Shown here piece by piece: positions 24,080 through 35,975 of a stretch of DNA of 64,000 nt. Both the position numbers and the translations under genes were made by a program. The stretch is taken from NCBI GenBank assembly GCA_022059125.1, contig JAEUWY010000002.1:1426001-1490000 (forward strand), in the 5' to 3' direction. The notes beneath the pieces were generated by a model, which did not search any database, had not been told where the DNA came from, and saw only the letters and a program-made list of their open reading frames with translations. The stretch comes from Corynespora cassiicola (lineage: Eukaryota > Ascomycota > Dothideomycetes > Pleosporales > Corynesporascaceae). Each line of letters opens with the position of its first letter. Positions within the stretch are counted from its first letter, which is position 1.

Positions 24080-25163
24080 TTAGTTGCCAGCAAGGGCGTA
24101 GGCCCGGCGGCGGTCACGCTCCTCAGCAATCGACAGCTTGACACCCTTGCCCTTGGGCAGGCTGATCCAGGGCTTCTCGCCGCCAATGACGCTACGAAAC
24201 AGTTAGCAATTGCATTTCAAACCCAGCGAACAGAAGCAAAACTCACAAGACGTTGCTCTCACGGGTGGAGAACTCGTTGTCAACGGCATCCTTGACGTGG
24301 ACGACGTTGAAGCCTCCGTCGTGGCGCTCACGGTGAGTGATGACACCAACACGACCCATGTTACGTCCACCAGTCACCATGGCGATGACACCAGTGTCGA
24401 ACTTGATGAAGTCGGCGATCTTGCCAGTGGCAAGGTCGATCTTGACGGTGTCGTTGACCTTGATGGCAGGGTCGGGGTAGCGGATCCTACATTTCCTATC
24501 AGCATAAACTCTAGAGGCACCGCCAGACCCTGGTCTGATGCCTGATGCAAGAGGTTTCCCTCGAGCACCTTGCCCAAACTGTGTCCAACGGCTGATAGAG
24601 GCGGCAAACTCACGTTCGCGCATCGTGCGTAACACAGTAGGGAATTCCGCCCTTGCCAAGCTGGACGCGCTTGACCTTGCCGAGCTTGAAGCCAGCCTCC
24701 TCAGTGGTTATCCTGTGGACGGTGTAGCGGCCCTTGGTGTCGTAGATCAGGCGGAAGTTCTCGCCGGTCTTCTCGATGGAGATGACGTCCATGAAGCCAG
24801 TGGGGAAGGTAGAGTCGGTGCGAACCTTGCCATCGACCTGGACAAGGCGCTGCATGAGGATCGACTTGACCTCGCGGGCGTTCAAGGCATACTTCAGGCG
24901 GTTACGCAGGAAGATGACCAAGGGCAGCGAGTCGCGGAGCTTGTGAGGACCGGGGGACGCCTTCGGGGCATAGGCACCGGAGAGCTTGTCCAAGAGCCAG
25001 TGCGAGGGCGCACTGAGGCGCTTCTGATGCTTCTTTCTGTATCCCATGTCAGTATCTACATCCCAGAATTCGCAATCGAATCGAAGCGCAGCAGCGATAA
25101 TTTCCACCAGAAGGCATTCGATACGGCTGAGAGGTTCGGGCAAACTTACGGTCCACGACCCAT
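24080..25163 (-). CDS. RPS4: 40S ribosomal protein S4
   Basis: Small-subunit ribosomal protein eS4. Exons 25163-25150, 25036-24614, 24486-24247, 24191-24080 give 262 residues, the normal length. The first coding exon is 14 nt (MGRG plus two bases of the fifth codon), and the mature N-terminus reads '[20 protein letters not shown]'. Other family segments: '[20 protein letters not shown]' (S4/KOW region start), '[17 protein letters not shown]', '[20 protein letters not shown]' and the C-terminal '[20 protein letters not shown]'. All introns are GT-AG, and the 113-nt first intron right after the start is typical of fungal ribosomal genes. A telomere-repeat-like box (25296-25305) lies 133 bases upstream. 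Confidence 0.97.
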
Positions 25164-25295
25164 GATTGCTGCACTGTGTGAGGTTAGTGGTCGAAGAAGA
25201 GGTCCTTGATGTTGAAATCTCGAGGTGCGCCCGCGGTAGATAATTTGCGACTCTCGCTAAAGTGGTGCGATGACTAAGCTAAAATCTTGGCAAGG

Positions 25296-25305
25296 CTAAA
25301 CCCTA
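25296..25305 (-). promoter_or_regulatory. Tbf1/telo-box-like element of RPS4
   Basis: CTAAACCCTA on the + strand, which is TAGGGTTTAG on the gene strand, 133 bases before the RPS4 start. TTAGGG-type boxes bound by Tbf1 drive ribosomal protein genes in several ascomycetes; the same kind of box precedes RPL37 in this window. Binding is inference. Confidence 0.5.
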
Positions 25306-25450
25306 TTCGCGCTCTTAGCGGATAATCATCTCACGAGCGGCAGCGAAGGCGAGGCCAAAAAAACATTGCAATTGACACAATTTGGATCATTTCTATTCAT
25401 GGTATCTTTATATCGTTCTGAAAGCTTTTTGTACGTTCTACGTGCCACCC

Positions 25451-26707
25451 TTATGCGAATCCCTTCAGCACTGCCGCCTCTGCGTTCAATATCGAAGAAC
25501 CAGCCGCTCCAATGACCGCTGCACGAAATTAGTACCTCTTGATCACGGAGAGTGTCGCGTGACTTACTGTTGTGACTAAGTGCAACGAACTTGATGTCGA
25601 AGATTCCTGCCTCGTCTTCCCTGATACGTCCGACGCTTACGGCATACCCTCGGTCCGTCTCCCTGTCAAGCCTGGGCTGTGGTCGATCTGGCTCGTCCAT
25701 GACAGCAATGGCCTTGGCTGGAGCAGAAGGGCAGCCCAGCTTCTGGGCCTCGGAGACGTATTCCCTCATGGCCTGCTTGACTTGCTCTGCGCTGGGAGGA
25801 GGGCGGCGCTGGAAACGCAGGGACACACATGCCGTGTGTCCATCCAGAACGGGCACGCGGTTGCAGGCCGCGGAAATCTTCATGGGCTGATCAACAAAGC
25901 CTGTGACGTCTCCGTTCACGCCACCAAGAATTTTCTGCGCCTCAGTCTCAAGCTTGTCCTCTTCGCCGGAGATGAAGGGTACAACGTTGTCAATGATGTC
26001 CATGCTGCTCACTCCTGGGTATCCCGCGCCAGAAACGGCCTGCATGGTAACAACGGAAACCTGGTCCACTGGGCCAAATCTGTTCTGGAGGGCTGCGAAT
26101 GGAATGACTATGCCAATGACGGCGCAATTCGAGTTGCAGACCAAGAATCCCTTCTCCAGACCGTGGTGTTTGCGCTGGTGGGCAATGACGTCGAGATGGG
26201 GAAGGTTGACGGTGGGAACGACGAGAGGCACCAGAGGGTCACGTCGGTAGTTCTTTGCGTTGGAGAAGACGGCCAGGTTAGACTTCAAGAAAGCCATTTC
26301 TGCGGAGCGTTAACCTTGATCCCCTTTCCAGAAAATAGGTACGCACCAACGTCTCCTGCAACATCGCTGTCGAGGCCGGAGAAGACCAAGTCGCAGTCGG
26401 CGAACTCCTCTGGCGTGCACTTCTTGACAACCAAATCTCCAATGCGCTCCGAGAATGGCAGGGCCTGCTTCCACTTCACAGCATCTCTGTATTTCTTGCC
26501 GGCAGATCGTTCAGAAGCTCCTACGGCGTGGAGAACAAAGTGTGGGTGGAGCGCGAGAAGAAGAATGAAGCGCTGGCCGACGGAACCAGTGGCGCCCAAC
26601 ACACCTGCAATTGAGTCAGAAATGGCAAATAAATAGATCAAACATTACGCACCGCACTTCTTCTTGGGAAAATCAGGCGTTTGCGACGTGAACTTCTCGG
26701 CGTCCAT
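25451..26707 (-). CDS. HOM2: aspartate-semialdehyde dehydrogenase
   Basis: Second enzyme of the aspartate pathway: it reduces aspartyl phosphate with NADPH to aspartate semialdehyde, the branch point to threonine and methionine. Exons 26707-26653, 26604-26347, 26299-25568, 25518-25451 give 370 residues, as expected. The NADP loop '[13 protein letters not shown]' spans the first junction. The catalytic Cys is about C163 in '[13 protein letters not shown]'; '[16 protein letters not shown]' carries the His region. The C-terminus '[20 protein letters not shown]' spans the last junction. A longer run-on frame past 25568 is intron plus 3' sequence and is not coding. Two Gcn4/CPC1-type TGAGTCA sites sit just before the start and in the first intron. 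Confidence 0.96.
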
Positions 26708-27112
26708 GGTTGATGTTGCTGGTGTGATATGCTTGAGTCAAACGAGATTTGAGGTCCAGAATGACGGAGGCGGGGTGTCGTGTTCGCGTTCGTAGTGGGG
26801 GCTTTTCGACCAAAAAAGCTCCTAAGCACCGATCACGGAGGCCCGGCGCCTCTCGACATAACCCCATTATATAATCTCCGTCGTGATTAGGAGATGCCGA
26901 CATTCGGCATCACGAAGCATCTCATGCGCCGATGGTTTTATCTTATCCATTGGGGAATGAATGTTTTGGTCTAACGATACCTGCTGTGCTATGCCGATGC
27001 CGAAGGAAAGATAGAAAACCGCCCGATGCAAGATTTTTAAGCCCATCCCATCGAGATTTCCAGTGTACGAGGAATTTACATCAACACTGAACGCCTTGCC
27101 ATAGCCATTGAC
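26708..27112. other. HOM2 promoter / DLD1 3' region
   Basis: 405 bases between HOM2 (start) and the D-lactate dehydrogenase stop, both on the minus strand. Apart from the Gcn4-type site I see nothing specific. Confidence 0.5.
26734..26740 (-). promoter_or_regulatory. Gcn4/CPC1-type site upstream of HOM2
   Basis: TGAGTCA, a perfect Gcn4/CPC1 core, 27 bases before the HOM2 start codon. HOM2 is a known general-amino-acid-control target in yeast. A second copy lies at 26612-26618 inside the first HOM2 intron, where it overlaps the likely branch site (CTGAC), so that copy may be coincidental. Confidence 0.5.
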
Positions 27113-29263
27113 TTACTCGGGTACATCCATGATCTTCCCGGGGTTCATGAGCCAGTAAGGGTCAAGCGCACCTTTGATGCCTTTCATGACATTAATGGTC
27201 TCGAGACCCAACTCTTTCATAAGCGAATCCTTCTTTCCTAGGCCGATGCCATGCTCTCCGGTACATGTTCCTTCCATCTCTAGAGCGCGGTCAACCATAT
27301 CTTTGATGCACTTCTCGACTGCCGCTCGCTCCTTGGGGTCTTTGCTGTTGTACATGATGCTCTCATGGAAATTGCCGTCACCAATGTGACCGAGAATGCT
27401 TGCAAAGAGGCCAAGGTCGTCCATTTCCTTCTTGGAAACCTCTGATCAAGGGTTAGTCGAGGCATTTTCATGATGGACCCTTCAATACGCACCAATGATA
27501 TCTGGAAGTCTTGAGATTGGCACAGCGACATCTGTGGACCAAACCTCGTCGCCCTCCCTACGAAGGGCGAGCATGCTCCATAGAGACTCCTTCCTGGCTG
27601 ACCACAATGTCTTTTGTTCTTCGGCACCCACGGCAAACTCAAAGTCGCCGCTCTTGTTTGCCTTGGCAATGGCTTTGACTAGCTTGACGTTTTCCTGTAC
27701 CTGCCATGCAGTCAGTTCCGTTCTAGGCAAGCTACGTCCATGGATGGGCTTACCCCTGCTTTAGTCCCTGAAAATCTGTTCTCGGCTATTAGCCCTCTCC
27801 AATAGCATTGACATGTTGCACTATAGGTGTACTCACTTAAAGAACATGGTAGGCGCCTCTGTCCATTTCTTAGATGTGGAGCCGGCTTTGTTGATTACCG
27901 CCATTTGGACTTCGTCCATGATCTCCATTGCAGCCACTGGAATCCCTGCACGCAGCACCTTCGAGGCTGCAGCTGCAGCATCTCGGATCGTGGGAAAGGT
28001 CACTACTGCAACGCTAGTCTCCTGGGGGATCACAGCCAACTTGAGAGTGATTTCAGTGACGATGCCCAAAGTCCCTTCAGATCCAACAAACAAATTCGTC
28101 AAGTTGTAGCCGGCAGATGACTTTCTGCTCGCACGTTAGAAAGCTCAGAACCATTCGTCTGACATACTTACCGCGGGCGACGCCGGGTCTTGATGACGGT
28201 CCCGTCTGCAAGGACTACTGTAAGGTTGATGACCCAGTCTTTCATGGTCCCATATCGCACAGCATTGGTGCCACTTTCAGATGGTCAGCTAACTGTATTT
28301 CGGCTTGCCGCAAAGTATATGCACTTGCCTGCAACTGGTGCCAACCATGCCGCCAATTCGAGCCTAAGGCGTGGGTTAGCCGAGTTACCCTCTTAGGCAT
28401 GCCGAAACGCCTGCCTCGAAGAAGTACTTACCGACGGTCCAGGGTCAACGGGGAAGAATAGGCCAGAGTCTTTGATCTGCTCGTTCAAGCTCATCCAAGG
28501 CACAGAGGGTTGGACAACCACGTCCATGCTGAATCCTACACGTCAGAATCCCGAGGGCCCCGATGCTATGGATCTCGCTTACTCGTCGGCGTGCAATGCC
28601 AGCACCTGATCCATGTGAGTGAAGTCGATGCTCATGCCACCATAGGGAGCAGAAAAGTTGGCCTCGAGGCTTGAGCCGCCAGAGTATGGGACTGAAGGGG
28701 ACAATCAGCGGCGAGTCTCAGGGTGGTGTCGGTGCGTTGGCGTACTCATGGGGATTTTGTACTTGTGACAAACTTTGGCAATCTGAGAGACTTCGTCGGT
28801 GGACTTGGGGTAGGCCACGGCGACTGGAAGTTGCTCGATGTTGATGGACGACCATTCTGAATATCCATGCAAAAGGAGGTCCTCATCGTCGGTGCTGATG
28901 GCATCTTCTCCGAGCGCATATCTAAGCTCGTGGATGGCCTGGGCATGGTGTTAGCACACTGGAACGAGCCAGGACGGTTTGGCAACTTGCCCTCTCCATC
29001 TCGGCCTTGGAGGCATAGCGCGGGCCGGAGGGCCTGGACCAGGGAAAGCGGATGCGAGGAGTATCGTCGTTGACGCCATAGTAATAGGTGGTGGTGCCGG
29101 TGAGGGCAGAAAAGAGCAGGACTCTGCCCGAGTTCCAGAAGGGTTTATTGGCAATCTTCGGCTTTCGAGAGCGCTCGGCAAGGTTGGTGTGCGAGCGGAG
29201 GCCGCCCCGCCTCAGCAGCGGCGATGCCAACTGCCTCAGGCGCGCAGCGGGAAAGCGAAACAT
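27113..29263 (-). CDS. DLD1: D-lactate dehydrogenase (cytochrome), mitochondrial
   Basis: FAD flavoenzyme that oxidises D-lactate to pyruvate and passes electrons to cytochrome c in mitochondria. Ten exons: 29263-28991, 28938-28746, 28691-28583, 28528-28432, 28363-28329, 28273-28172, 28124-27837, 27775-27754, 27700-27493, 27441-27113; 551 residues. Residues 1-35 are Arg-rich without acids, a presequence, and '[15 protein letters not shown]' after about residue 49 could be a membrane anchor. The FAD-binding half has '[19 protein letters not shown]' and '[20 protein letters not shown]'. The C-terminal half has '[15 protein letters not shown]' and '[14 protein letters not shown]'. Two introns (28939-28990 and 28274-28328) start with GCAAGT, not GT; GT alternatives break the frame. 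Exon 8 is 22 nt. An upstream GTG is ignored in favour of the ATG at 29263. Confidence 0.93.
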
Positions 29264-30924
29264 GACGGGAGAGGAGTGCACGATGACAAGCAGGCGTGGA
29301 GTCGGGTCTAGGTTTTAAAGTTTGGAACGGCACAGAAAGATTGAGGAGGGCTCCCGGGGGTCCATCAGGCTTGCCGCTTAGGCCGGTTTAAGGAAATAGA
29401 AGAGAGGATTACAACATCGGTAGTGGACCCGCTACCCATGATGGAGGGTAGGTAACTAGACAGCACAGGTGTGAGCGGGGAGCAGATGGGCTATTTGTGT
29501 CTAAACGCAGTTGGCGCGCCTCTTGACAGCCAGGGCATCGCTTGCAAACAGCACGGCCAACGCAGCGGCAGGGCCGCACACAGAGGACCCAGAGCCCGTC
29601 CTATTGATGGAGCTGAGCCGGTGACGGGCATGCAGGCTGACTCTGGAGCTTTGGAGTGCCAAAACTCAGACCGGCCCATGCAACAGGATGCAACAAAGTG
29701 CAAGGAAAAGGGCTGCACTGATCAGCTGCAGGGGGGCTTGAAGAAGCAAAAGCAATTGCGGGGAAGCCAGGGCGGAGGGCGCTGTGAGAGCGTCGAAGCC
29801 GTGGCGGCGTGGCGAAGTGACGATGAATGACACATGCCGGGGCCGTGTCGCGTGACGAGGGTGCTGGGGGTGCTGGGGATGCTGGGGGTGCTGGGGGCAG
29901 CGACGAGTTCGCCTGCGCCAGGCCCGAGGCCCAGCGCCGGTGGCAGGCAGAGAGATGCGGACCGCCGCCGTGGGTGACGGATCGGATGCTCTGCCTGCAA
30001 GAGCTTTCCTATTTGGGCGGCCGTCGGGGCAGAAGAGGCGCCCTGGCAGGGGACGCCGACGTGGGCCTGGGACGCAGCCGTTGCCCATGGCTGGTGAGGC
30101 TCTCGCGATGCCCCGAGGGCCTCTGCCCGGCTGCAGGCCCATGGCCCACGGCCTGCGGGCTCACAGGCACCTCCTGCGCGCTGCACAACGGCATGCCAGG
30201 CGCGGGGCGGTGAGCAAAGGCGGCAGCCTCGCCCGCCGCAATTGGGCGCCCGTGATACGCATTACCCTCGAGAAATGCGTATCCTGGAGCCAGCTGCGTG
30301 TGCGAGTGGGGGAGCCAGCGGCCCTCCTCCGCACTCATCCCACCCCTCGGCCGCAAGAGCCCGAGCATCCCTCCTCAACCAGCTGGGGGAACGAGGCCTA
30401 GGCGCCGCCGTCGATGCGAAAATGCCGCAGCGTGCGTGGGCAGCCGTGGTGCCATGAGCAGCATCGTTCAAGGGCAGCATTGATTGCGCCCAGCCATCGT
30501 GTGCTGCCCGAGGCCATCAGCCAAAAGCAATCAGCCTGCTGCGCGCCGTGATGCGCCAATGGCACCAGCCCGCGCGACGACTCCACGGCCCGGCTGGTCG
30601 CCCTCCTCCTGGCCGAGGTGAGCGTGCGCAACCGTAAGCAGGCGTGTGAGGCCTACACGTGGACAGTGGACAAGGACAGACAGCACGACGGGGAAGCGTA
30701 TATTAATTGCCAGCCATCGAGCGCGTCGTCCAAGAGTCGCGCGTCGGCCTACACGTTTCCCCATCCGGCATGGGTCCGACGCCGCCCGCGAGCGTTGTCA
30801 GGGCCAACACCCACCCACCCCCTGCTCGCCCGCCGACAAAACAAACCAGCCCGCGCATATCAAGACGCCCCTCCACCCCCCGGCGCATCAAACTTTCGGC
30901 CGCTGCACCGGAGACATACCCAGC
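29264..30924. other. GC-rich divergent intergenic region
   Basis: 1.66 kb between divergent starts of DLD1 and the coiled-coil gene. It is GC-rich, with a minisatellite at 29860-29899. The long overlapping ORFs on both strands have Arg/Pro/Ala-rich, unrecognisable products and reflect lack of stop codons. No RNA gene seen. Confidence 0.5.
29860..29899 (+). repeat. GGTGCTGGGG minisatellite
   Basis: About four copies of a 10-base unit (GTGCTGGGGG with one GATGC variant) in the DLD1 upstream region. Confidence 0.85.
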
Positions 30925-33900
30925 ATGGCCCTCAGCCCTACTGGCACTCACCAAGCTGACCTGGCCCGGGAGCTGGCTAGAGTCGCGGCCTGCCCCTACC
31001 CGGCCTCACTAAGCGTATGTAGCCGCAACCTCATGCTCTCCGCCTGCCCCAGCTCTGGATGCAGCCCTGCGTTGCACATTGCTCGTCCATTGGATGGGGT
31101 ACATGCACAATGCTGTCCGTCATCGCTGACATGGTGTGCAGAAACTGGGCCATATCCTTGCGCGCTCCGATGGTCTCACCATTCGGGCTTGCCTACATGA
31201 CCTCCCGCCTTGTGCGGTGAAGAAGCTATCCACCGCTGTTTCTGACGCCCTCCCGCTCTGGGCCTATGCCGTGCGCATGCTGCATTCCCTGTGTATGTGC
31301 TCGCTTGTCGCTCCCGGAGCCCAGCCCTGTCAGCTAATCACATCTCGACAGGTCACTCTCTCCAATTTAGGGACGAGGTGCTACTCCAGAACCCCGGCCT
31401 TCTCAATGCGCTGCTCACAAAGGCCAATTCGTCCCAGCGAGACTTTGAAGAGGTACGTCTTTCTCAGCACCTTGCTCATTCCGGCTTGCATGGCGGCTGG
31501 GACCTGGGCCGTTTACCCCGAGCCAGCCCATGATTTTCCTACCTCCCCATGCCCTTGGGATTGGATGCTAGTCCTTCGGCCAAGGACTTGGTCGTGCATC
31601 GTGGAGAGACTGGAACCCGGGACCCAGCCTGCCGGAATCTCTGCCCCGCCTCTGATCATCACATTCCTATGTTCTTAATGGCCTGTATACTTATTGGTGA
31701 CACAGTATGGCGAACTCTGCGTGCTCTTGCTTTCGAACGCGCTGCCCGAAGCAATTCCTCTGCCAGCGAGCGGCCAGAAATTCTTTCTGCGGGCATTTCA
31801 ACGAGCCATGGATGCTCCAGGGGCTGGCTCGCTACGGTACATACATTGCATGTTAGATGGCGCTTGCAAAGAGCTTCTTAACTTGCTTCCGCCCGAGGTC
31901 AAGCATGACTTCGATAGTGATTTGCGCCAGATGCTTGCTACGAGCAATTCGGCGCAGAATTCTATGCTATTCCTGCGATGTGTTGGTGTTTCCATCCTAG
32001 CAGATCATGGCAGACACGGGGGGTGGTCGACCCTTGACAGTAATACACCCGCCTCCACGCCCGAGAAGCGGTGGAAAACCCCTGCTGGGAGCAAGTTGTT
32101 CGGCCCCGACCAGTCGAGCAAGACTATCAACCTGACCTTACTTCACGTCAACCTTGTGATCAAGGAGGACAGTGGTTTCTCAGATACCGACGTCCAAGAA
32201 GGGATCAGTATCGCAAATCGGGCACTCCTTTGCATAGATCGGAGTGTCCGCGAAACTTGGCCCACCACAAGCCGTAATGCTCATCTCGCTCTGTCCAGGC
32301 TCCCCCCGAAAATCATGCGCGAGGGGATTAATCCAGCCATTCAATTAGAAGCCTTGTGCTTCTACGCACTGATTGCCGGGTCGAACAATCTCCCTGATGA
32401 TCTTGTGCAGCTATTTGAGGTGGCACTATTGAACATGGCTAGCTACGTCCACACGGATACCTTGCAAGAGTCGTTGTCCATTGCACTACCACTGTTTGCT
32501 GTAAGTACAAGTCTCCACATTACACCCATAACATTTCCTGACACACTAGTAGCCCCGAATTTCAGATACCACGGTGCAGACGTTGTTTTGTCAGATTTTA
32601 GAAGCATGCATTTCCGGGGCGCACTCGCGTCACTTGCCTCAATTCGTTTCTCTCGTCGAGGCCGTATCCGCGCTGTTACCGACTTGTGACACATTACGCT
32701 CTCAAATTGTGCATGCATCATCTTCTAGCACAATACAACCAAGCTTGCAAGGGTTTCTCGACGTGGGGCCAGGTGCACAAGCCGATGATGGGCTATGCGC
32801 TACATTCACTACATCACTGCAGCGGTCGTTGCAATCAAACATGGTATCCATGTTGTTAATTTCTGCTCTTTCGGCGAATTCTGCAGATACCAGCATGCCG
32901 CAGTCTCTCATAATTGCTCTAATTCGCAAGCAACAACGGCTTCCCAGTGCCACGACCAAATGTAACCACTCGATCACTCCCCCATCACAACGCTCCATCT
33001 CTCTTTTCGAAGAAAAGTGTACACCTTCTGCGGGGGAACATCTCAGAGACTGGAAAGAGCGCCTCCGATCAGAGTTGGATAGCCAGAATTCGTTCCAGCG
33101 AGAATCAATTGTGCGAGCTATGGCCCAAATCTGCCAGGATCTCGAAGTGCGCTGCGAGACAGCTGAAGAGCCACTTCGCCAGGAACAGAGCAAAGCTAAA
33201 GAGCTTGCAGCACGTGTCGCCACCCTGCAAGAAGAGATTACCAAGCTGAACTCTCAAGCGGTTGACCGAGAAATGTATATAGATGGTCTACAGGCTGAGA
33301 ATGAAAGCTTTGAGCGGGCAAGAGACGAAGCTGTCGCAGATGTTGACCAGCTCCGTATGGATCTAGAAGAGGCAAATGCCCACGCAGATGAGACGTTGCG
33401 AGCAGTCCGCGAAAGCTTCAACAAGAAGGAGCTTGAGCTTCGATCAGCTCTATCTGATCATGAAGAGCGTATATCGGCCCGTGAAGAAGAGATTCAAGAA
33501 CTTATGGCATCAAAATCACTCCTGACAAGCCAGCTCGAACAAATGAAAGGCGAGCAAGTGTCCTTAACGGATCTTCATCAGGATCAAAAGAGCAAGTTGG
33601 ACAGGGCAGAGAAAGACCTTGATAACGAAAGAGGTGTTGTTGCTAATCAGGCTAGCAAGCTCGAGGCTCTAGAAGACCAAAAAGCTACTCTTGAGAACCG
33701 ATTGCATGCGCAGGAAGCGGAGATTAAGGCTACCACCACACAACTCAACGAGCTCCAAGCACGTCACCAGGAACTCGTCAGGTCATCTGAAGAAGCTCTC
33801 CTGGAGCTGGAGGCGAAGTACGATCGCGATGTGGAAGAGACAGCACGCCGCACAGACGCAGAACACCGACAATTGGACGATGAACTCAAAGAAGCTCTGC

Positions 33901-34697
33901 GGAAATCAGGCGAGCTTGCAGATGCTTACGATGAAACGCACCGGGAACTTGGTGTCCTTCAGGTTACCGTGCCAGGCCTCGAGGCTAGGATTGAAGAGCT
34001 CATGGATCTTTGCACCGAAAAGGATGAAGAACTATATGAGCTACGAAATCTCAGAAGCAAAGTTTTAGCTTCGGTAGGCCTGGCCAGTATGCCAGTGCAG
34101 ACACACTCCACAACCAGTCACGGCCAAGTTGATCCAAAGACTCCACGACTCCACCGCCGTCCGCGATCTGTTGTTAAACAGCAGGAGGTGCCCGTACCAG
34201 GGGCCGCTACAAGCACTCAGGGTATTTCACACGCTGCCATGGAGAGTTTGGCGAATACTTCTTTTGTTTCTCCTGATTCTCAAGTGTCTCAGTCATCACA
34301 GAGAGAAAGGATGTCGAAACGTACAAAGACCCGTTCCTCCTTCAAAGGGCCCGCCATGCACGCCCCTTACAAGACAAGCCCCATATCATCTTCTGGGATG
34401 CCGAACAAGCGGGTGACTCCAACAAAGCGTAACGCGCTTGGCCAGCTGTCACCCAATCGCCGGCATACTACAGTCGGCATTGCGGGACCAGTGATGAGGG
34501 ACGATGATGAATGTGAGCATGAATTTGATGACGATACAGTGGTTGGAACCAAGAGACGCAATATGCGGTCGTTTGACCAGACAGATCTAGAATTGGACGA
34601 TCTCCTAGGAAGCACCCCTTTTACTCCCGGAAATTTCATGACGGGGACGGGTAGGGCGCCCGACGAGGAAGATGACATGACTTTTACTGAGCTATGA
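30925..34697 (+). CDS. large coiled-coil protein, function unknown
   Basis: Five exons by signals and phase: 30925-31014, 31142-31292, 31352-31452, 31706-32500, 32580-34697; 1084 residues. I do not recognise a named family. Residues about 1-540 look helical and globular, perhaps armadillo-like, with few charged runs. Residues about 570-880 are a long coiled coil dense in Glu, Lys, Gln and Leu heptads. The C-terminal about 200 residues are Ser/Thr/Pro/Lys-rich and probably disordered, with basic 'MSKRTKTRSSFKGPAMHAP' and several SP/TP sites that kinases such as CDK could use, ending acidic ('DEEDDMTFTEL'). The layout suggests a structural or cytoskeleton/nuclear-architecture role, which is inference only. 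The third intron is 253 nt, long for this window. The start at 30925 is the first ATG that joins in phase. Confidence 0.75.
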
Positions 34698-35975
34698 TTC
34701 ATATTTGTGGGTGGAGGCCGACGGGTCGGAAACAAGCTTTCTAAGCTAGTTCGTTGGCATTTCTGCAAGCGTTTGTGTTTGTGGCGCGGGTTGGCGTTTC
34801 GTTAGATACCCTTGGTGTCTTGGTGTGTTGTCATGCGGGTATCTACATACCCACTGTATCTAGCCGCTATACTTTTGATCCAATAAAATCACCGTACATT
34901 AATTCAAAATAATTCCCCTTGCATGTCGTCTAAAGTTGCTTTCTCTTTGTCTATGATGATGGCTTATCCATTTGCCCTAGTCTATCAATGATCGTTGTGC
35001 CGCTTGAATAGTGAGAGTCAAGAAGAAGTTTGCCGTATCTGTTGCTAAGGGTTTGAGAAGCCCTGAGGATATTAGGTGATCCAGATGTTAGATATTTTTT
35101 TTTGCCCATCCTCGCCGCAGGAGTTTGAAACTTGTTTTATTATAGCCGTGTTAAGGGAAATCTAGCTCGGCTTTATCCATCACATGCTCAGCTCTCTACT
35201 ACCTAGGTACTTAACGGACGATGGACTCATGAACTTTTCTAGTGTTTTGTCATCGCCTCCAAGAACTCCGATTAACCGCCGCTAGATATCCATGGACAGT
35301 ATAGAAAAACTGTCCATCGATCTTGCGTACTTGAGCCTATGAAAGCCAACTACGCTCATGGTTTGTTCCAATACGCCTACAAAACTTCTCCCATATACTG
35401 CAATGTAAGTATACTCTTCCATCGATTCAACTTAAAAATAAATGAAGTTGAAAGGAATACCCAATTCAGAGTGCCTCGGAGGATCCACTCGCCCTAAACA
35501 CCCAGCACCGCAAGCTTGTGTTTGGCTGCACAAACGGGGCCCCACCCTCGTCGAGCAAACACACGAATCAATATTATCAAGATAAAGCCCAAAATCACAT
35601 CTAGATATAAAACCTGCGAGCTACTTCACCGTATGAAGCAGGTGAATGACTGTTGGGGTGCTTCCTTCCATTTTGGCTTGCGGCGTCGATCCTCCGATAG
35701 CTTCGCGGGCCACTTTCACTTCGACACCTCTCCCGCCAGCACTGCAAAAATTGGAAATTCTGGTCACAAGATCCCTAATCGCTTTCACCATACTGCGGCT
35801 GTTACACGTGACAACGGCTGTTGCCTCAAAGAAAGTTCTCCGCAGAAAGCTCTGGCGACTCAGCCTTCTCACCTCGTCCGTAACAAATACACCTGCCCTT
35901 CAACACCACAACAGAATACCCCACCTCGCTCCCACACTACCAACGAGAAGTAAGTAAGAAACCTCTACTTGTCTC
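34698..35975. other. intergenic before the RdRP gene
   Basis: 1278 bases. The first half is AT-rich; the last about 450 bases are pyrimidine-rich and open in several frames on both strands (for example 35516-35953 + and 35621-35872 -), without a recognisable product. It is likely the RdRP promoter and 5' leader. Confidence 0.5.

Noticed and set aside
25572..26636. 354-codon + strand ORF
   Set aside because: It is antisense to HOM2, whose splice junctions, active-site Cys and length are all convincing.
29491..30483. Multiple 100-150-codon ORFs on both strands upstream of DLD1
   Set aside because: Mutually overlapping low-complexity frames caused by high GC content and few stop codons.
35621..35872. 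83-codon minus-strand ORF upstream of the RdRP
   Set aside because: Looks protein-like in composition but overlaps three other open frames in the probable RdRP leader, and I recognise no relative.
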